In this document: in pieces, positions 34,999-42,605 of the stretch
Position numbering within the stretch: position 1 is the stretch's first letter
Layout of the letters: each line of letters begins with the position of its first letter
Assembly (NCBI RefSeq): GCF_010669125.1
Contig: NZ_CP048630.1
Coordinates: 434,001-498,000 of the forward strand
Length of the DNA stretch: 64,000 nt
Reading direction: 5' to 3'
From: Ancylobacter pratisalsi
GTDB lineage: Bacteria; Pseudomonadota; Alphaproteobacteria; Rhizobiales; Xanthobacteraceae
Notes under the pieces: generated by a model
Database searches by the model: none
Told to the model about the DNA's origin: nothing
The model's input: only the letters and a program-made list of their open reading frames with translations
Translations under genes and position numbers: made by a program

Positions 34999-36216
34999 AT
35001 GAAACTGATCGTCGAGCGCACCCACCTGCTCGCCGCGCTGAAGGCCGTCGGCCATCTCGCGGATCGCAAGGCCGCCATCCTCGCGGTGCAGAATATCCGC
35101 CTGCGCACGCAGGGCGATACTCTGTTCGTCGCCGCGACCAATCTCGACGCCTATGCCGAGGCGGAGATCCCTGCCGAGGTCGAGCGGCAGGGTTGCGTCG
35201 CCTTTGCCGCCGATGTCCTGCAGCGCATGGTGCAGAACTTCGCGGAAGGCGCGCAGGTCCGCGTTGACGTCGGCGAGACGACGGCGACGATCCGTGCCGG
35301 CCGCAGCCGCTACCAGCCCCCGGTGCTTCAGGGCGACGACTTCCCCGCCATATTCGAGACCAGGGGGGAGCCGGCGCGCTTCACGCTGATGCCGGAGGAG
35401 GTGCTGCGCCTTTTCTCGCTCATCAAGCCCGCCGCCGCCAAGGGCATGAAGGACCGGCCTTACCTTGAGGGCGTCTATCTCCACGCCTCGGATGACGAGG
35501 CCATGCTATGGGGCGTGGCCGGCAGCGGCTATGTGCTGCTCGCCGCCGATATTCCGCTGCCGGAGGGCGCCGCCGGGCTGCCGAAACGGATCGACCCGAC
35601 CGAGGATGATCCGCGCCAGCAGGCCCGCGGCGTCATGGTGCCGCTGGAGTCGGTCGATCATCTGCTGCGCATGGGTGGTTCCGGGATCGAGATCGAGACC
35701 GACGCCAACGTGCTGTGCGCCCGCACCCCGCCGGGAGGCGCCGTGAAGGTCAGCTATGCCACACGGCTGATCGAGAACCGCTATCCACCCTATGAGCGGG
35801 TTGTTCCCCCGCTCCACGGGCCGCGCATCACAGTTGAGGCCGGCGCCTTCGTCGCCGCCGTCAGGCGCCTTGCCGACATGGCCGGCGACGACGACCGCGC
35901 CGTCGCCATCGAATGGGGCGAGGAGGGCGACCTGTCGCTCTGGCTCGACGACCACGCCGCCGGCACCTATGGCGAGGAGACGCTGGAGATCGGCGAGCGC
36001 GAGGGTGTTGCCCGTGTCGGCATCAAGAGCGGCTTCATCATGAAGGCCGTCGAGGCGGTCGGACGCGGCCGGCTGGAGATCTGGTGCGCCGGCGAGAAGG
36101 CCGCGACCCGCTTTCGCAACCTCGACGATCCCGAACTCATTGCCGTCGCCTCGCCCCGCGTCCTCACCCGCCGCCCGCACCACGGCCCGGTCTTCGAGAC
36201 GGAGGACGCGGCATGA
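34999..36216 (+). CDS. DnaN-like sliding clamp encoded by prophage
   Basis: 405 residues, slightly longer than bacterial DnaN (about 370). It starts MKLIVERTHLLAALKAVGHL and contains KAAILAVQNIRLRTQGDTLF, ATNLDAYAEAEIPAEVERQG (the ATD/LE..S strand of beta clamp domain 1) and VKVSYATRLIENRYPPYERV (domain 2-3). These are the beta-clamp landmarks (K..L..VQ, TxLDxxAEAEIPA). It would serve as processivity factor for polymerase III on phage DNA or titrate it. Confidence 0.86.
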   Translation: MKLIVERTHLLAALKAVGHLADRKAAILAVQNIRLRTQGDTLFVAATNLDAYAEAEIPAEVERQGCVAFAADVLQRMVQNFAEGAQVRVDVGETTATIRAGRSRYQPPVLQGDDFPAIFETRGEPARFTLMPEEVLRLFSLIKPAAAKGMKDRPYLEGVYLHASDDEAMLWGVAGSGYVLLAADIPLPEGAAGLPKRIDPTEDDPRQQARGVMVPLESVDHLLRMGGSGIEIETDANVLCARTPPGGAVKVSYATRLIENRYPPYERVVPPLHGPRITVEAGAFVAAVRRLADMAGDDDRAVAIEWGEEGDLSLWLDDHAAGTYGEETLEIGEREGVARVGIKSGFIMKAVEAVGRGRLEIWCAGEKAATRFRNLDDPELIAVASPRVLTRRPHHGPVFETEDAA

Positions 36217-36578
36217 AACTTTACGCTGTGCGTTTGATGGATACGTGCGAGGCGGTCGGCGTTTTCTGGGCGCCCGACGTCGACGAACTATGGGTCATGG
36301 TGGACGCCGCAGCGGACCCCGGCCAGTGTGAGTTTTGCCTTCTCAAGGGGATCGCTGCAATCCTCTGGGAGGGAAGGACCGAAGCGCGTTTCGGTAAGGC
36401 AGCTCCCGACGATGAAGAGGGTCTGTCCTCAATATTGGAAGATGCCACTCTCGAATGGTCGCTCGGTGACATGGTGTGGGATGAAGGCGCTCGATGGAAG
36501 CGCCTTCCGCTTTTCGATGAGCCTGGTGGCGGCTTCGATATCATCAAACGGGAGAGAAAGGACCGGCGGTCATGCTGA
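36213..36578 (+). CDS. Phage hypothetical protein
   Basis: 121 residues from ATG 36213, overlapping the clamp stop. Acidic, Trp-containing (DVDELWVMVDAAADPGQCEF; EWSLGDMVWDEGARWKR). Unknown. Confidence 0.68.
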   Translation: MKLYAVRLMDTCEAVGVFWAPDVDELWVMVDAAADPGQCEFCLLKGIAAILWEGRTEARFGKAAPDDEEGLSSILEDATLEWSLGDMVWDEGARWKRLPLFDEPGGGFDIIKRERKDRRSC

Positions 36579-36817
36579 TCAAGCACATCGCCGGCGCCAC
36601 CCGAACCATCGGTAAATGCCAGGGCTATATGGGCCTACCGCTCCGCGACGAGCCGATCCACTGCACCGTCAACGGCCCCGCTACGCCAAGCATGGTGACC
36701 GCATGGGAGCCGACACCAGACGAGATCGCCCGCATCAATGCCGGCGCGCCTGTCCTGCTGCGCGTGCTCGGTACCCAGCATCCCTCTGTCATGATCGAGG
36801 TCGGAGATGCGCCATGA
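36572..36817 (+). CDS. Phage hypothetical protein
   Basis: 81 residues, MLIKHIAGATRTIGKCQGYM. Small beta-rich domain; overlaps both neighbours. A plausible DNA/phage regulatory protein, not identified. Confidence 0.65.
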   Translation: MLIKHIAGATRTIGKCQGYMGLPLRDEPIHCTVNGPATPSMVTAWEPTPDEIARINAGAPVLLRVLGTQHPSVMIEVGDAP

Positions 36818-37020
36818 CACTCGCCATTGAACTCGGCTGGTGGATAGCGCCAGCGGCAATCACGGCGATCAGCTACGTCGTCGCGTTCTGGTCCATCCCG
36901 GAGCCCCAACCTTCATCGTTCCTCCCCGACCTTGGCCCGGCGATCACGGGTTTCATCAACCTGTCGGTAGCCACGATCATCTCGCTGGTCGCGTGGCTTG
37001 TCTGGAGTCTCCTGTCATGA
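36814..37020 (+). CDS. Two-helix membrane protein
   Basis: 68 residues from ATG 36814. Hydrophobic segments WWIAPAAITAISYVVAFW and ITGFINLSVATIISLVAWLV. ATGA overlap at both ends. Unknown. Confidence 0.62.
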   Translation: MTLAIELGWWIAPAAITAISYVVAFWSIPEPQPSSFLPDLGPAITGFINLSVATIISLVAWLVWSLLS

Positions 37021-37166
37021 CCACGCACGATACGACGTCCGCTTCGGTCGAGCCTGCCTCTGGAGAAACCATTCAGGCCACACAGATCACCATGGGGCAT
37101 GGCTTGGTCGATGTAGGTGACATCAGCCACCCGCGCCGCTCTCGCCAACGGAGACACCAATGCTGA
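37017..37166 (+). CDS. 49-residue hypothetical
   Basis: ORF from ATG 37017 (ATGA overlap). Thr/Ser-rich, C-terminus Arg-rich (ISHPRRSRQRRHQC). Not identified. Confidence 0.45.
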   Translation: MTTHDTTSASVEPASGETIQATQITMGHGLVDVGDISHPRRSRQRRHQC

Positions 37167-37261
37167 CACCTGAGCGCATTACCGGCGTGGCGATCATGGA
37201 CGACAAGGGGCGCCCCGGCGCGCAACTGGTAGTAACGCTCTATTCGGAGGATCTATGGTGA
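37160..37261 (+). CDS. 33-residue hypothetical
   Basis: ORF from ATG 37160, product MLTPERITGVAIMDDKGRPG then AQLVVTLYSEDLW. GGAG upstream, and overlap with both neighbours. Not identified. Confidence 0.4.
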   Translation: MLTPERITGVAIMDDKGRPGAQLVVTLYSEDLW

Positions 37262-37485
37262 TGACCCTCACCCCCTCACAGCGCGACGAAGTGGTCGAGG
37301 CGATGGCGCGGACGATGGTCACGAGTGTCTCGTGGTCGTCGTTCTGGTCGCATGAAGATGCCAGGAAATTGTGCCGGTGCGCCCTAGCCTCCGCCCTGCC
37401 GCTGATCGAGCGGGCGGTGATGGAGGAGGCGGCGGCTGAAATGGACCGGCGGCGAGAGGCGGCGAACGGACAGTGCTCGCCGTGA
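37255..37485 (+). CDS. Small helical phage protein
   Basis: 76 residues. ATG 37255 has GGAGG four bases before it. Helical (QRDEVVEAMARTMVTSVSWS, ALASALPLIERAVMEEAAAE). Unknown. Confidence 0.6.
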   Translation: MVMTLTPSQRDEVVEAMARTMVTSVSWSSFWSHEDARKLCRCALASALPLIERAVMEEAAAEMDRRREAANGQCSP

Positions 37486-37554
37486 TCACCTACAGCAACG
37501 CAGCGCATGCCATCCGCGCCCTGATCGACCAGCCCGCGAGCGCGGGAGGCCGGG

Positions 37555-37971
37555 ATGGGTGATCCGATGCGCCCTGAGCCCACCGACCCGATCCGCTTGT
37601 CGGTGGCGGCCACTCTGGCCTTTCCGGACGGCAGCATGAAGGTGGCCGGCTTGCGGCGCGAGGCCGAGCGCGGCAATCTCGCCATCATGCGCATCGCTGG
37701 TAAGGACTACACCACCCTCGCCGCTATCCGGGAGATGATCGACAAATGCCGCGTCCCGCCAAAGGAGCGCGCCTCTGGCTCCGGCCGGCCCGCCGAAGCG
37801 ATGGCCGGATCACACACGCCGCGACATGGATCATCCTCGACAGTGGACACCAGTACCCCACTGGCATCGGCGCGTCTGATCGTGAATCAGCTGAGAGGGC
37901 GCTCGCCGAGCACATCGCCCAAAAATACCAGCCGCCGCGGCGCGGTCGTGACCTCGATCAAGTCCCCATAG
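37555..37971 (+). CDS. Excisionase-like DNA-binding protein
   Basis: 138 residues. The pattern LAFPDGSMKVAGLRREAERG followed by NLAIMRIAGKDYTTLAAIRE (winged-helix, minor-groove style) is typical of a gene just before integrases in Hyphomicrobiales prophages and is taken as Xis-like. The last 60 residues overlap the integrase gene in another frame, so the functional part is the N-terminal 75 residues. Confidence 0.72.
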   Translation: MGDPMRPEPTDPIRLSVAATLAFPDGSMKVAGLRREAERGNLAIMRIAGKDYTTLAAIREMIDKCRVPPKERASGSGRPAEAMAGSHTPRHGSSSTVDTSTPLASARLIVNQLRGRSPSTSPKNTSRRGAVVTSIKSP

Positions 37972-38933
37972 GGGACGTGATCGCCATCTATCTGCGCGAC
38001 CGCGCGGCACACCAGGCAAACCAGAGAACGCTCGCCGAGCGCAGCGACCGCCTGCTGGACTGGTGGGGCAACAAGACCCTTGCCGATGTATCAGCCACCA
38101 GCTGCCGGGAATATGCCGCCTCGCGCGGCGGTGCCGGCGGCGCCCGCCGCGATCTCGAGGATCTGCGCGCCGCCATTCACTATCATGGGCGGGAGGGCTT
38201 CCACCGTGGAGAGGTCCGTGTGGTGCTTCCAGAGAAGGGCCCCGCCCGCGAGCGCTGGCTCACCCGCGACGAGGCCGCCCGCCTGCTCTGGGCATGCTGG
38301 CGCGCGCAGGAGAAACAGCGCCGCTCACACAAGGGCCTGCCGGGCGAGGCGCTACCTACCCGCAAATACACCATGCGCCACCTGGCGCGCTTCATTCTGA
38401 TCGGCCTCTACACTGGCACCCGCGCCGGTGCCATCGCCTCGGCCAGCTGGGCAGCCGCCTCCGGTCGGTCCTATATCGATGTCGAGCGCGGCGTCTTCTA
38501 CCGCCTGCCGCAGGGCGCCAAGGCCACGCGCAAGCGCCAGCCCCCGGTGCCGATCCCCGATCGCCTGCTCGCCCATATCCGGAGATGGAAGGACATGGGC
38601 ATCTCGCGCGAATACCCGGTCGAATATCACGGCCAGCCGGTCAAGTCGGTAAAGGTGGCGATGGCCCGCGCGGTGAAACTCGCCGGACTCGACGGCAGGA
38701 TCACGCCGCATACGCTGCGTCACACCGCCGCGACATGGTTGATGCAATCCGGCGTGCCGATGTGGGATGCAGCCGGCTTCCTCGGCATGTCGGTTGCCGT
38801 GCTCGAAAAGACCTACGGGCACCACCACCCCGACCACATGAAAGCCGCGAGCCGGGCGCTAAGCATTGGCGCCAATAAAACGCCAATGAAACCCATGAAC
38901 CAAAAGAGAACATCCCCCACCGGAGCCGCTTAG
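37746..38933 (+). CDS. Tyrosine integrase of prophage 1
   Basis: 395 residues. Active-site residues: Arg226 (LYTGTRAGAI), His/Arg in HTLRHTAATW (322-326), Tyr357 in TYGHHHPDH. The N-terminal core-binding part (about 75-160) is helical. It ends 40 bp before the tRNA-Met half, consistent with its attachment site. Intact and in frame. Confidence 0.95.
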   Translation: MPRPAKGARLWLRPARRSDGRITHAATWIILDSGHQYPTGIGASDRESAERALAEHIAQKYQPPRRGRDLDQVPIGDVIAIYLRDRAAHQANQRTLAERSDRLLDWWGNKTLADVSATSCREYAASRGGAGGARRDLEDLRAAIHYHGREGFHRGEVRVVLPEKGPARERWLTRDEAARLLWACWRAQEKQRRSHKGLPGEALPTRKYTMRHLARFILIGLYTGTRAGAIASASWAAASGRSYIDVERGVFYRLPQGAKATRKRQPPVPIPDRLLAHIRRWKDMGISREYPVEYHGQPVKSVKVAMARAVKLAGLDGRITPHTLRHTAATWLMQSGVPMWDAAGFLGMSVAVLEKTYGHHHPDHMKAASRALSIGANKTPMKPMNQKRTSPTGAA

Positions 38934-38972
38934 TTCTGCACGGTTTCATGCGGTTTTGCTGCGGCAGAAACA

Positions 38973-39019
38973 CGCTCATAACGGTCTGGTTGCAGGTTCG
39001 AGTCCTGCCGGGCCCACCA
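38973..39019 (+). other. 3' half of tRNA-Met(CAU): attachment site of prophage 1
   Basis: The sequence from 38973 has the anticodon loop CTCATAA (38975-38981), the 3' anticodon stem CGGTC, a T-arm GGTTCGAGTCC and the acceptor end GGGCCCACCA with encoded CCA. The 5' half (D-arm, 5' acceptor) is missing here. This is the duplicated 3' part left when a phage integrates into a tRNA gene. Confidence 0.88.
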
Positions 39020-39022
39020 AAT
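39004..39022 (+). repeat. attL of the 17-kb element (19-bp direct repeat, copy 1)
   Basis: CCTGCCGGGCCCACCAAAT, at the 3' end of the tRNA-Met half plus three bases beyond CCA. Identical to 56190-56208. Confidence 0.85.
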
Positions 39023-40166
39023 CCGCCGATGGGCTTTGATTTCTCATTGGTTTTCGCTCGTTTCGTCCCATCGGGGATTTTAGCGGCCGAAAGTGGGACA
39101 CTCTTTCGGGCCGTCTGCGCGTCCAGCCGGGCGAAAGCGTTGCTCGCCATCAGCTTGCGCTGTGCCTTCCGAACATAGATTTCGGCGGTTTCGAGCTTCG
39201 ACCAGCCGAACACGGCGCACAGCTCGGAAGCCGTCGCGCCGCTCTCGGCGAGAATCGTCGCTGCCGCCTTCCGCACGCCATGTGCCGAGCAATGCGGCAG
39301 GCCGGCCTCATTGCACCAGTCGCGGAATCGGTTGCCGAAGCTCTCCTTGGTGTAGGGCCGCCGTGCGCCGAGACGATAAAGGAGAGGTCACCCGTCGGCG
39401 TGGCGGCGATGACCGCCTGAAGCTCCGCCCGCACCGGGATCTCGATCCGCACCGCGCGGCGACGGCGGTTCTTTTCCTGCACGAACGAGAAGTAACCGCC
39501 GACAATATGCTGCGGGCCGAGCGCGTAGATATCGCCACGCCGGCCGCCCGTGTGCAGGAGCAGCGCCAGCGCCAGGCGGGCCTGAGAGCCGATCGGGTGC
39601 GCCTTCTCGAACTGGCGCACCTCGTCGGGCGTCCAGGCATGGAAGCCCTCGGACGAGGTGTTGATCTTCGTCACACCCGTCGCCGGGTTCGCCGCAATCA
39701 GGCGTTCCCGCTCGCACCAGGCAAAGAAGGCCTTGAGGTATTTCACCAGCTTGTCCGCTGCGCCGGGACGCTCCCTGCGCTTGTCGCGGCTCTTTTCAAT
39801 GTCCTCGCGCCGGAATGCCGCCAACGGCAGAGGGCCGGCGTTCACGGCGTAGCGGTCGAGCACACTGCGCTTGTCGCGCTGCGTCGCCGCCTCGTGCCCC
39901 TTGAACAGCGGCGAGGCGTAGTAGCGCGTCAGCGCGTACTGAAAGCTGCCCTCGGCCACCCGTTGCAGCTTGGGGCGGCCCTGCTCCTCCTCGACACCCC
40001 GAATGGCGCGAAAGTACGCGCTCATGAATGCATCCGACAGGGTGCCGTCTTCGTTCAGCCTCGCCCGAATCCGCACCTTCTTGCGACCGGGCACGCGCAC
40101 GTACCAGCGCACATTGCCGCGCTTGTCGGTGTCTTCCACCAGATAGCGGAGCTTTACCGGCGCCAT
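39023..40166 (-). pseudogene. Integrase of the 17-kb element, frameshifted
   Basis: Tyrosine recombinase. Frame 1 (from ATG 40166) carries the catalytic Arg in LLHTGGRRGDIYALG and runs correctly to LSFIVSAHGG near 39386. Then coding moves to another frame, in which KESFGNRFRDWCNEAGLPHC, the HxxR motif (HGVRKAAATI) and Tyr (AEIYVRKAQ, codon near 39177) are read. One missing base in the Pro-Tyr junction near 39385 explains this. The second frame is open to 38701, straight across attL. Confidence 0.85.
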
Positions 40167-40408
40167 CACAGCACCATCTCGTCGAGCGGGTTATGGGTCA
40201 TCACCCCGTCCCGCAGCGCCAGCCAATGCTCTCGAATCTGCTCGGTATCCCACAGCATCAGCCCATCGATCTTGCGGCCCTTCGGCATACGCCCGTCGCT
40301 CACCCACTTGTCGAAGGTCGAGGCCGACACACTCAGGCTCGCCGCCGCCTCCTCGCGCCGGAGCGCGAAGCGGGGCAACGTCTGTTCCCTGAGCGAGCGC
40401 GCCGTCAC
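40166..40408 (-). CDS. AlpA/excisionase-like HTH protein
   Basis: 80 residues. RREEAAASLSVSASTFDKWV, SDGRMPKGRKIDG is the AlpA-type winged HTH used as Xis/activator in P4- and PICI-like satellites. It overlaps the integrase start (TGATG) and is co-directional with it. Confidence 0.8.
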   Translation of the reverse strand: MTARSLREQTLPRFALRREEAAASLSVSASTFDKWVSDGRMPKGRKIDGLMLWDTEQIREHWLALRDGVMTHNPLDEMVL

Positions 40409-40412
40409 TGCT

Positions 40413-40610
40413 TTACCCTTTCCGGTCGTGCTTCAGGTCGTCCAGTTCCTTGCGATTGATCACAAGGGGCGAGGTCCTGCCGCCGGAGAAGGCCTTCTTC
40501 ACCGGCAGCTTTCCGTTTGCGGCGAGCCGCGAGACGGTGCGGGGCGAGCAGCCCAACTCGTGCGCGATGGCCTTGGCGCCGCGGATGATCGGCGGATTGT
40601 TGCCGCTCAT
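40413..40610 (-). CDS. Second small HTH DNA-binding protein
   Basis: 65 residues from ATG 40610. AKAIAHELGCSPRTVSRLAA, NGKLPVKKAFSGGR is a MerR-like/AlpA-like HTH with a basic wing. It is four bases upstream of the AlpA-like gene, so two such regulators stand in tandem. Confidence 0.78.
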   Translation of the reverse strand: MSGNNPPIIRGAKAIAHELGCSPRTVSRLAANGKLPVKKAFSGGRTSPLVINRKELDDLKHDRKG

Positions 40611-40613
40611 GCG

Positions 40614-41111
40614 TCAATCCTCGATGCCGATGGGGCCAATAACCCGCTCTTCGTCCTCTTCACGAAGACGGGCGCTGATGCGTTCGCGGATCAGTTTGAG
40701 ATTCCACTTCCTCTCGGAGAGGACTTCACGCCCGCCCAGAAGCACCGCGCCGCGGTCCAAGGCACCGCTCTGACGCCATGCGGACGTGAGAGGCTGGCCC
40801 TCGAAAACCACGTAAACAATGTGGTCGAGCTTCATCCATTCCTCGCCCACCAGGGGCATTTCCTGAAAATAGGTCAGCAATCGGCACGCCGCCGCCCCGG
40901 CATGCCGGGGCGTAATGCCCTCGTCCAGCAGCCGGCCGTAGATAAAGAGCACGACGAGATCGACGAGGCCGAACGAGCGCGCGCGGCCAGCCACCGTTTC
41001 GGGCGCACAGGTGTAAAGTCCGGACGCAACAGCTTCGTTGAACCGCTGACGATCGATACGGGCAATTTCGGCGGCAAGGGCGGTAGTGGCACGGAGCTTG
41101 AGCATGAGCAT
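40614..41111 (-). CDS. MerR-like regulatory protein of satellite
   Basis: 165 residues from ATG 41111 (ATG 41105 alternative; AGGA upstream). The middle contains APETVAGRARSFGLVDLVVL, GRLLDEGITPRHAGAAACRL, a MerR/phage-regulator HTH pattern. The rest is helical with a basic C-terminus (KWNLKLIRERISARLREEDE). It heads the leftward int/xis operon and is a candidate master regulator. Confidence 0.7.
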   Translation of the reverse strand: MLMLKLRATTALAAEIARIDRQRFNEAVASGLYTCAPETVAGRARSFGLVDLVVLFIYGRLLDEGITPRHAGAAACRLLTYFQEMPLVGEEWMKLDHIVYVVFEGQPLTSAWRQSGALDRGAVLLGGREVLSERKWNLKLIRERISARLREEDEERVIGPIGIED

Positions 41112-41124
41112 GGTCCTATTGATA

Positions 41125-41137
41125 TTACCAGTGGTAA
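41125..41137. promoter_or_regulatory. Operator palindrome before the satellite regulator
   Basis: TTACCAGTGGTAA, perfect 6+1+6 palindrome, 14 bases upstream of the 41111 start. A second dyad AGGTATCACACCT lies 8 bp away (41144-41156). Likely autoregulation sites. Confidence 0.65.
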
Positions 41138-41181
41138 ATTCGATAGGTATCACACCTAATGGACTTTGCAATAGCTTCTTC

Positions 41182-41472
41182 CTAGTTGCTCACCAAGAAG
41201 TCGCCCTTCCCCACGGCGTCGTCGAAAAAGTGCCGTGCCGAATAGCCGTGAGGATGGGCGCCGAGGGCGCCGCCAACTGAGTAGCTATGGAACGACGCGT
41301 CACCGCTGATGTGCCAATCCGGGTGCAGCTCCCATAAAGCCGAGCGGATCTCATCCATTGCCGCGGCAATCCGCTCCTGAGGTGTCGCGCGCGCCGGTGC
41401 TACGGGGAGCGTCGCCGCCGGTGTCGCGAGCAGGACCGGGCCGGCGCCGAGAAGGAGAGAGCGGCGGTTCAT
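41182..41472 (-). CDS. Small exported protein with Tat-like leader
   Basis: 96 residues from ATG 41472. The N-terminus MNRRSLLLGAGPVLLATPAA followed by VAPARA resembles a signal peptide of the NRRSLLLG (Tat-like) type. The rest is short (ALWELHPDWHISGDASFHSY). Related leaders occur on satellite and prophage cargo in Hyphomicrobiales. Function unknown. Confidence 0.6.
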   Translation of the reverse strand: MNRRSLLLGAGPVLLATPAATLPVAPARATPQERIAAAMDEIRSALWELHPDWHISGDASFHSYSVGGALGAHPHGYSARHFFDDAVGKGDFLVSN

Positions 41473-41774
41473 CACGGCACCACCTCTCCTATGGAAGTAG
41501 GACCCCAGCCCCGGAAAAACCTATCCAGGTCACCGGGACCACAGTCCTCCCAGTCCAACTCGCAATCGAGGCTGCCCAGGGAGCTGCCGCCGGCGAAGCG
41601 GGAAGGATTGCCATCCTCCCAGCCGAGGGTGGGCTCTTCGTCGCCGCAGTCCTCGAGGTCGGGATCGGTGTCGAGCTGGTCGAGAATGTCCATCAGCGCC
41701 TCGATGGTGCGCTCGGCCCGCTCGCGCAGGCGCTGGCGCTCCACCATCACGAACTCGCGTGCGTGCGTATTCAT
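41472..41774 (-). CDS. Acidic hypothetical protein
   Basis: 100 residues with a helical start (RQRLRERAERTIEALMDILD) and an acidic, Cys/Trp-containing tail (DPDLEDCGDEEPTLGWEDGN). A family of this shape is common in Hyphomicrobiales mobile elements. Overlaps both neighbours by ATGA. Not characterised. Confidence 0.62.
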   Translation of the reverse strand: MNTHAREFVMVERQRLRERAERTIEALMDILDQLDTDPDLEDCGDEEPTLGWEDGNPSRFAGGSSLGSLDCELDWEDCGPGDLDRFFRGWGPTSIGEVVP

Positions 41775-42322
41775 ACGCGTGCCTCCCCAGCGAGAGAGGC
41801 GATCTCGCGCAGGAACTGGACATAGCAGAGCACTTCCCAGTCCATGTCCTCGTCGGCCACGCTGTCATGGCTGCCCGTCGCGAAGCTCTCGAAGAGAACC
41901 ACCCGCGCCTTGACGTACAGGCCATGGATGCCTCGGGCGGGAAGCTGCCGGATGCGTCCAGCGACTTCGGTCACCTTATCGCTCGCCGCATCGTTGGCCG
42001 CCGTCGCCTCTGCGCAGCCATTGGCGTTCGAAACCTGGCAATAGCGCTCCCAGACGCTGGTTGCCTTTCCGGCAAACGCCAAGGCCTCCGTCCGGGTAAC
42101 GCTTTCAAAGTCCGACCAGCGGCGCCAGAGAGGCAGCCATTCTGAGTAGAGCCGATCGAACTCGGCGCCGAGACGGATCAGTTCGGCGTCGGGGGATGTC
42201 TCGTCACCCAGCGCGGCCGCGCCGAGCGGCACAGCCGCGGCGAGCCCGCTGATGGCGATGGTACGCATCGCCTGGCGCCGGCTGGTGACGCACTTCTCCC
42301 GTTCGCGTTCATGGGTGCCCAT
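41771..42322 (-). CDS. Hypothetical protein with membrane/Tat-like N-terminus
   Basis: 183 residues; ATG 42322 has GAGGAG seven bases before it. An RR-containing leader (TSRRQAMRTIAISGLAAAVP) precedes a helical domain (LGAEFDRLYSEWLPLWRRWS). First bases of this gene are duplicated at 42949-43003. Unknown. Confidence 0.62.
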   Translation of the reverse strand: MGTHEREREKCVTSRRQAMRTIAISGLAAAVPLGAAALGDETSPDAELIRLGAEFDRLYSEWLPLWRRWSDFESVTRTEALAFAGKATSVWERYCQVSNANGCAEATAANDAASDKVTEVAGRIRQLPARGIHGLYVKARVVLFESFATGSHDSVADEDMDWEVLCYVQFLREIASLAGEARV

Positions 42323-42334
42323 GCGCGTGCTCCT
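42280..42334. repeat. 55-bp direct repeat, copy 1 (gene start)
   Basis: Covers the start and ribosome site of the 42322 gene. Copy 2 lies at 42949-43003 with 4 mismatches over 55 positions. Copy 1 is coding on the minus strand. Confidence 0.85.
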
Positions 42335-42362
42335 CATTCAGGCAGATTGAAGAACGGCGACG

Positions 42363-42521
42363 TCAGTCGCCTATTGATTTACCCGCGCGAGCCATCCGCT
42401 CGCGGATCGAACGGACAATCTCCCACGTGCGGGAGGAGCCGTTGACCCGGGCCTGCCCGTCGAGCCAATCCTTCAGCTCGATCGGCAGTCGGACGACCAC
42501 TTGGGGATCCTGTCGTGACAT
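42363..42521 (-). CDS. Arc-family ribbon-helix-helix protein
   Basis: Hand-read ORF of 52 residues from ATG 42521. DPQVVVRLPIELKDWLDGQA, RVNGSSRTWEIVRSIRERM is an Arc-type RHH. It is divergent to another RHH gene at 42606, with palindromic operators between. Too short to appear as a long ORF. Confidence 0.8.
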   Translation of the reverse strand: MSRQDPQVVVRLPIELKDWLDGQARVNGSSRTWEIVRSIRERMARAGKSIGD

Positions 42522-42543
42522 TCTGGCCTCCCGACCAATGTAT

Positions 42544-42593
42544 TACCGTGATATGTATCACCGTGGTTTATTGCGCGCAATAGCACGGTGATA
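42544..42593. promoter_or_regulatory. Divergent RHH operator cluster
   Basis: Three half-sites: TACCGTGATA (42544-42553), TATCACCGTG (42556-42565), CACGGTGATA (42584-42593). The last two form a 10-bp inverted repeat. Between them is ATTGCGCGCAAT (42570-42581), a perfect 12-bp palindrome. Confidence 0.8.
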
Positions 42594-42605
42594 TATTTCC
42601 TCGCC

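Larger units (their letters stand above)
1..39022. mobile_element. Prophage 1 (HK97-type siphovirus), left end outside window
   Basis: A nearly full temperate siphophage: lysis, tail, tape measure, head, terminase, replication, repressor switch, xis-like gene and integrase are all present in one syntenic block. The right boundary is the tRNA-Met 3' half at 38973-39019, directly after the integrase stop. The left boundary is not seen, because the window opens inside the lysis cassette. An intact tRNA-Met gene is expected left of the window. Most genes overlap by ATGA or TGATG, as in compact phage operons. The structural genes look intact, so the prophage may be functional. Confidence 0.92.

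Noticed and set aside
37482..37562. Possible 26-residue ORF starting GTG before the xis-like gene
   Set aside because: Too short, no ribosome site, no conservation evidence.
38940..39019. A complete tRNA-Met gene
   Set aside because: Only the anticodon loop, T-arm and acceptor 3' end are present; sequence left of 38973 has no D-arm or 5' acceptor strand.
39093..41159. Long plus-strand ORF of 688 residues
   Set aside because: Arg/Ala/His-rich shadow opposite the integrase and regulators; no conserved motif.
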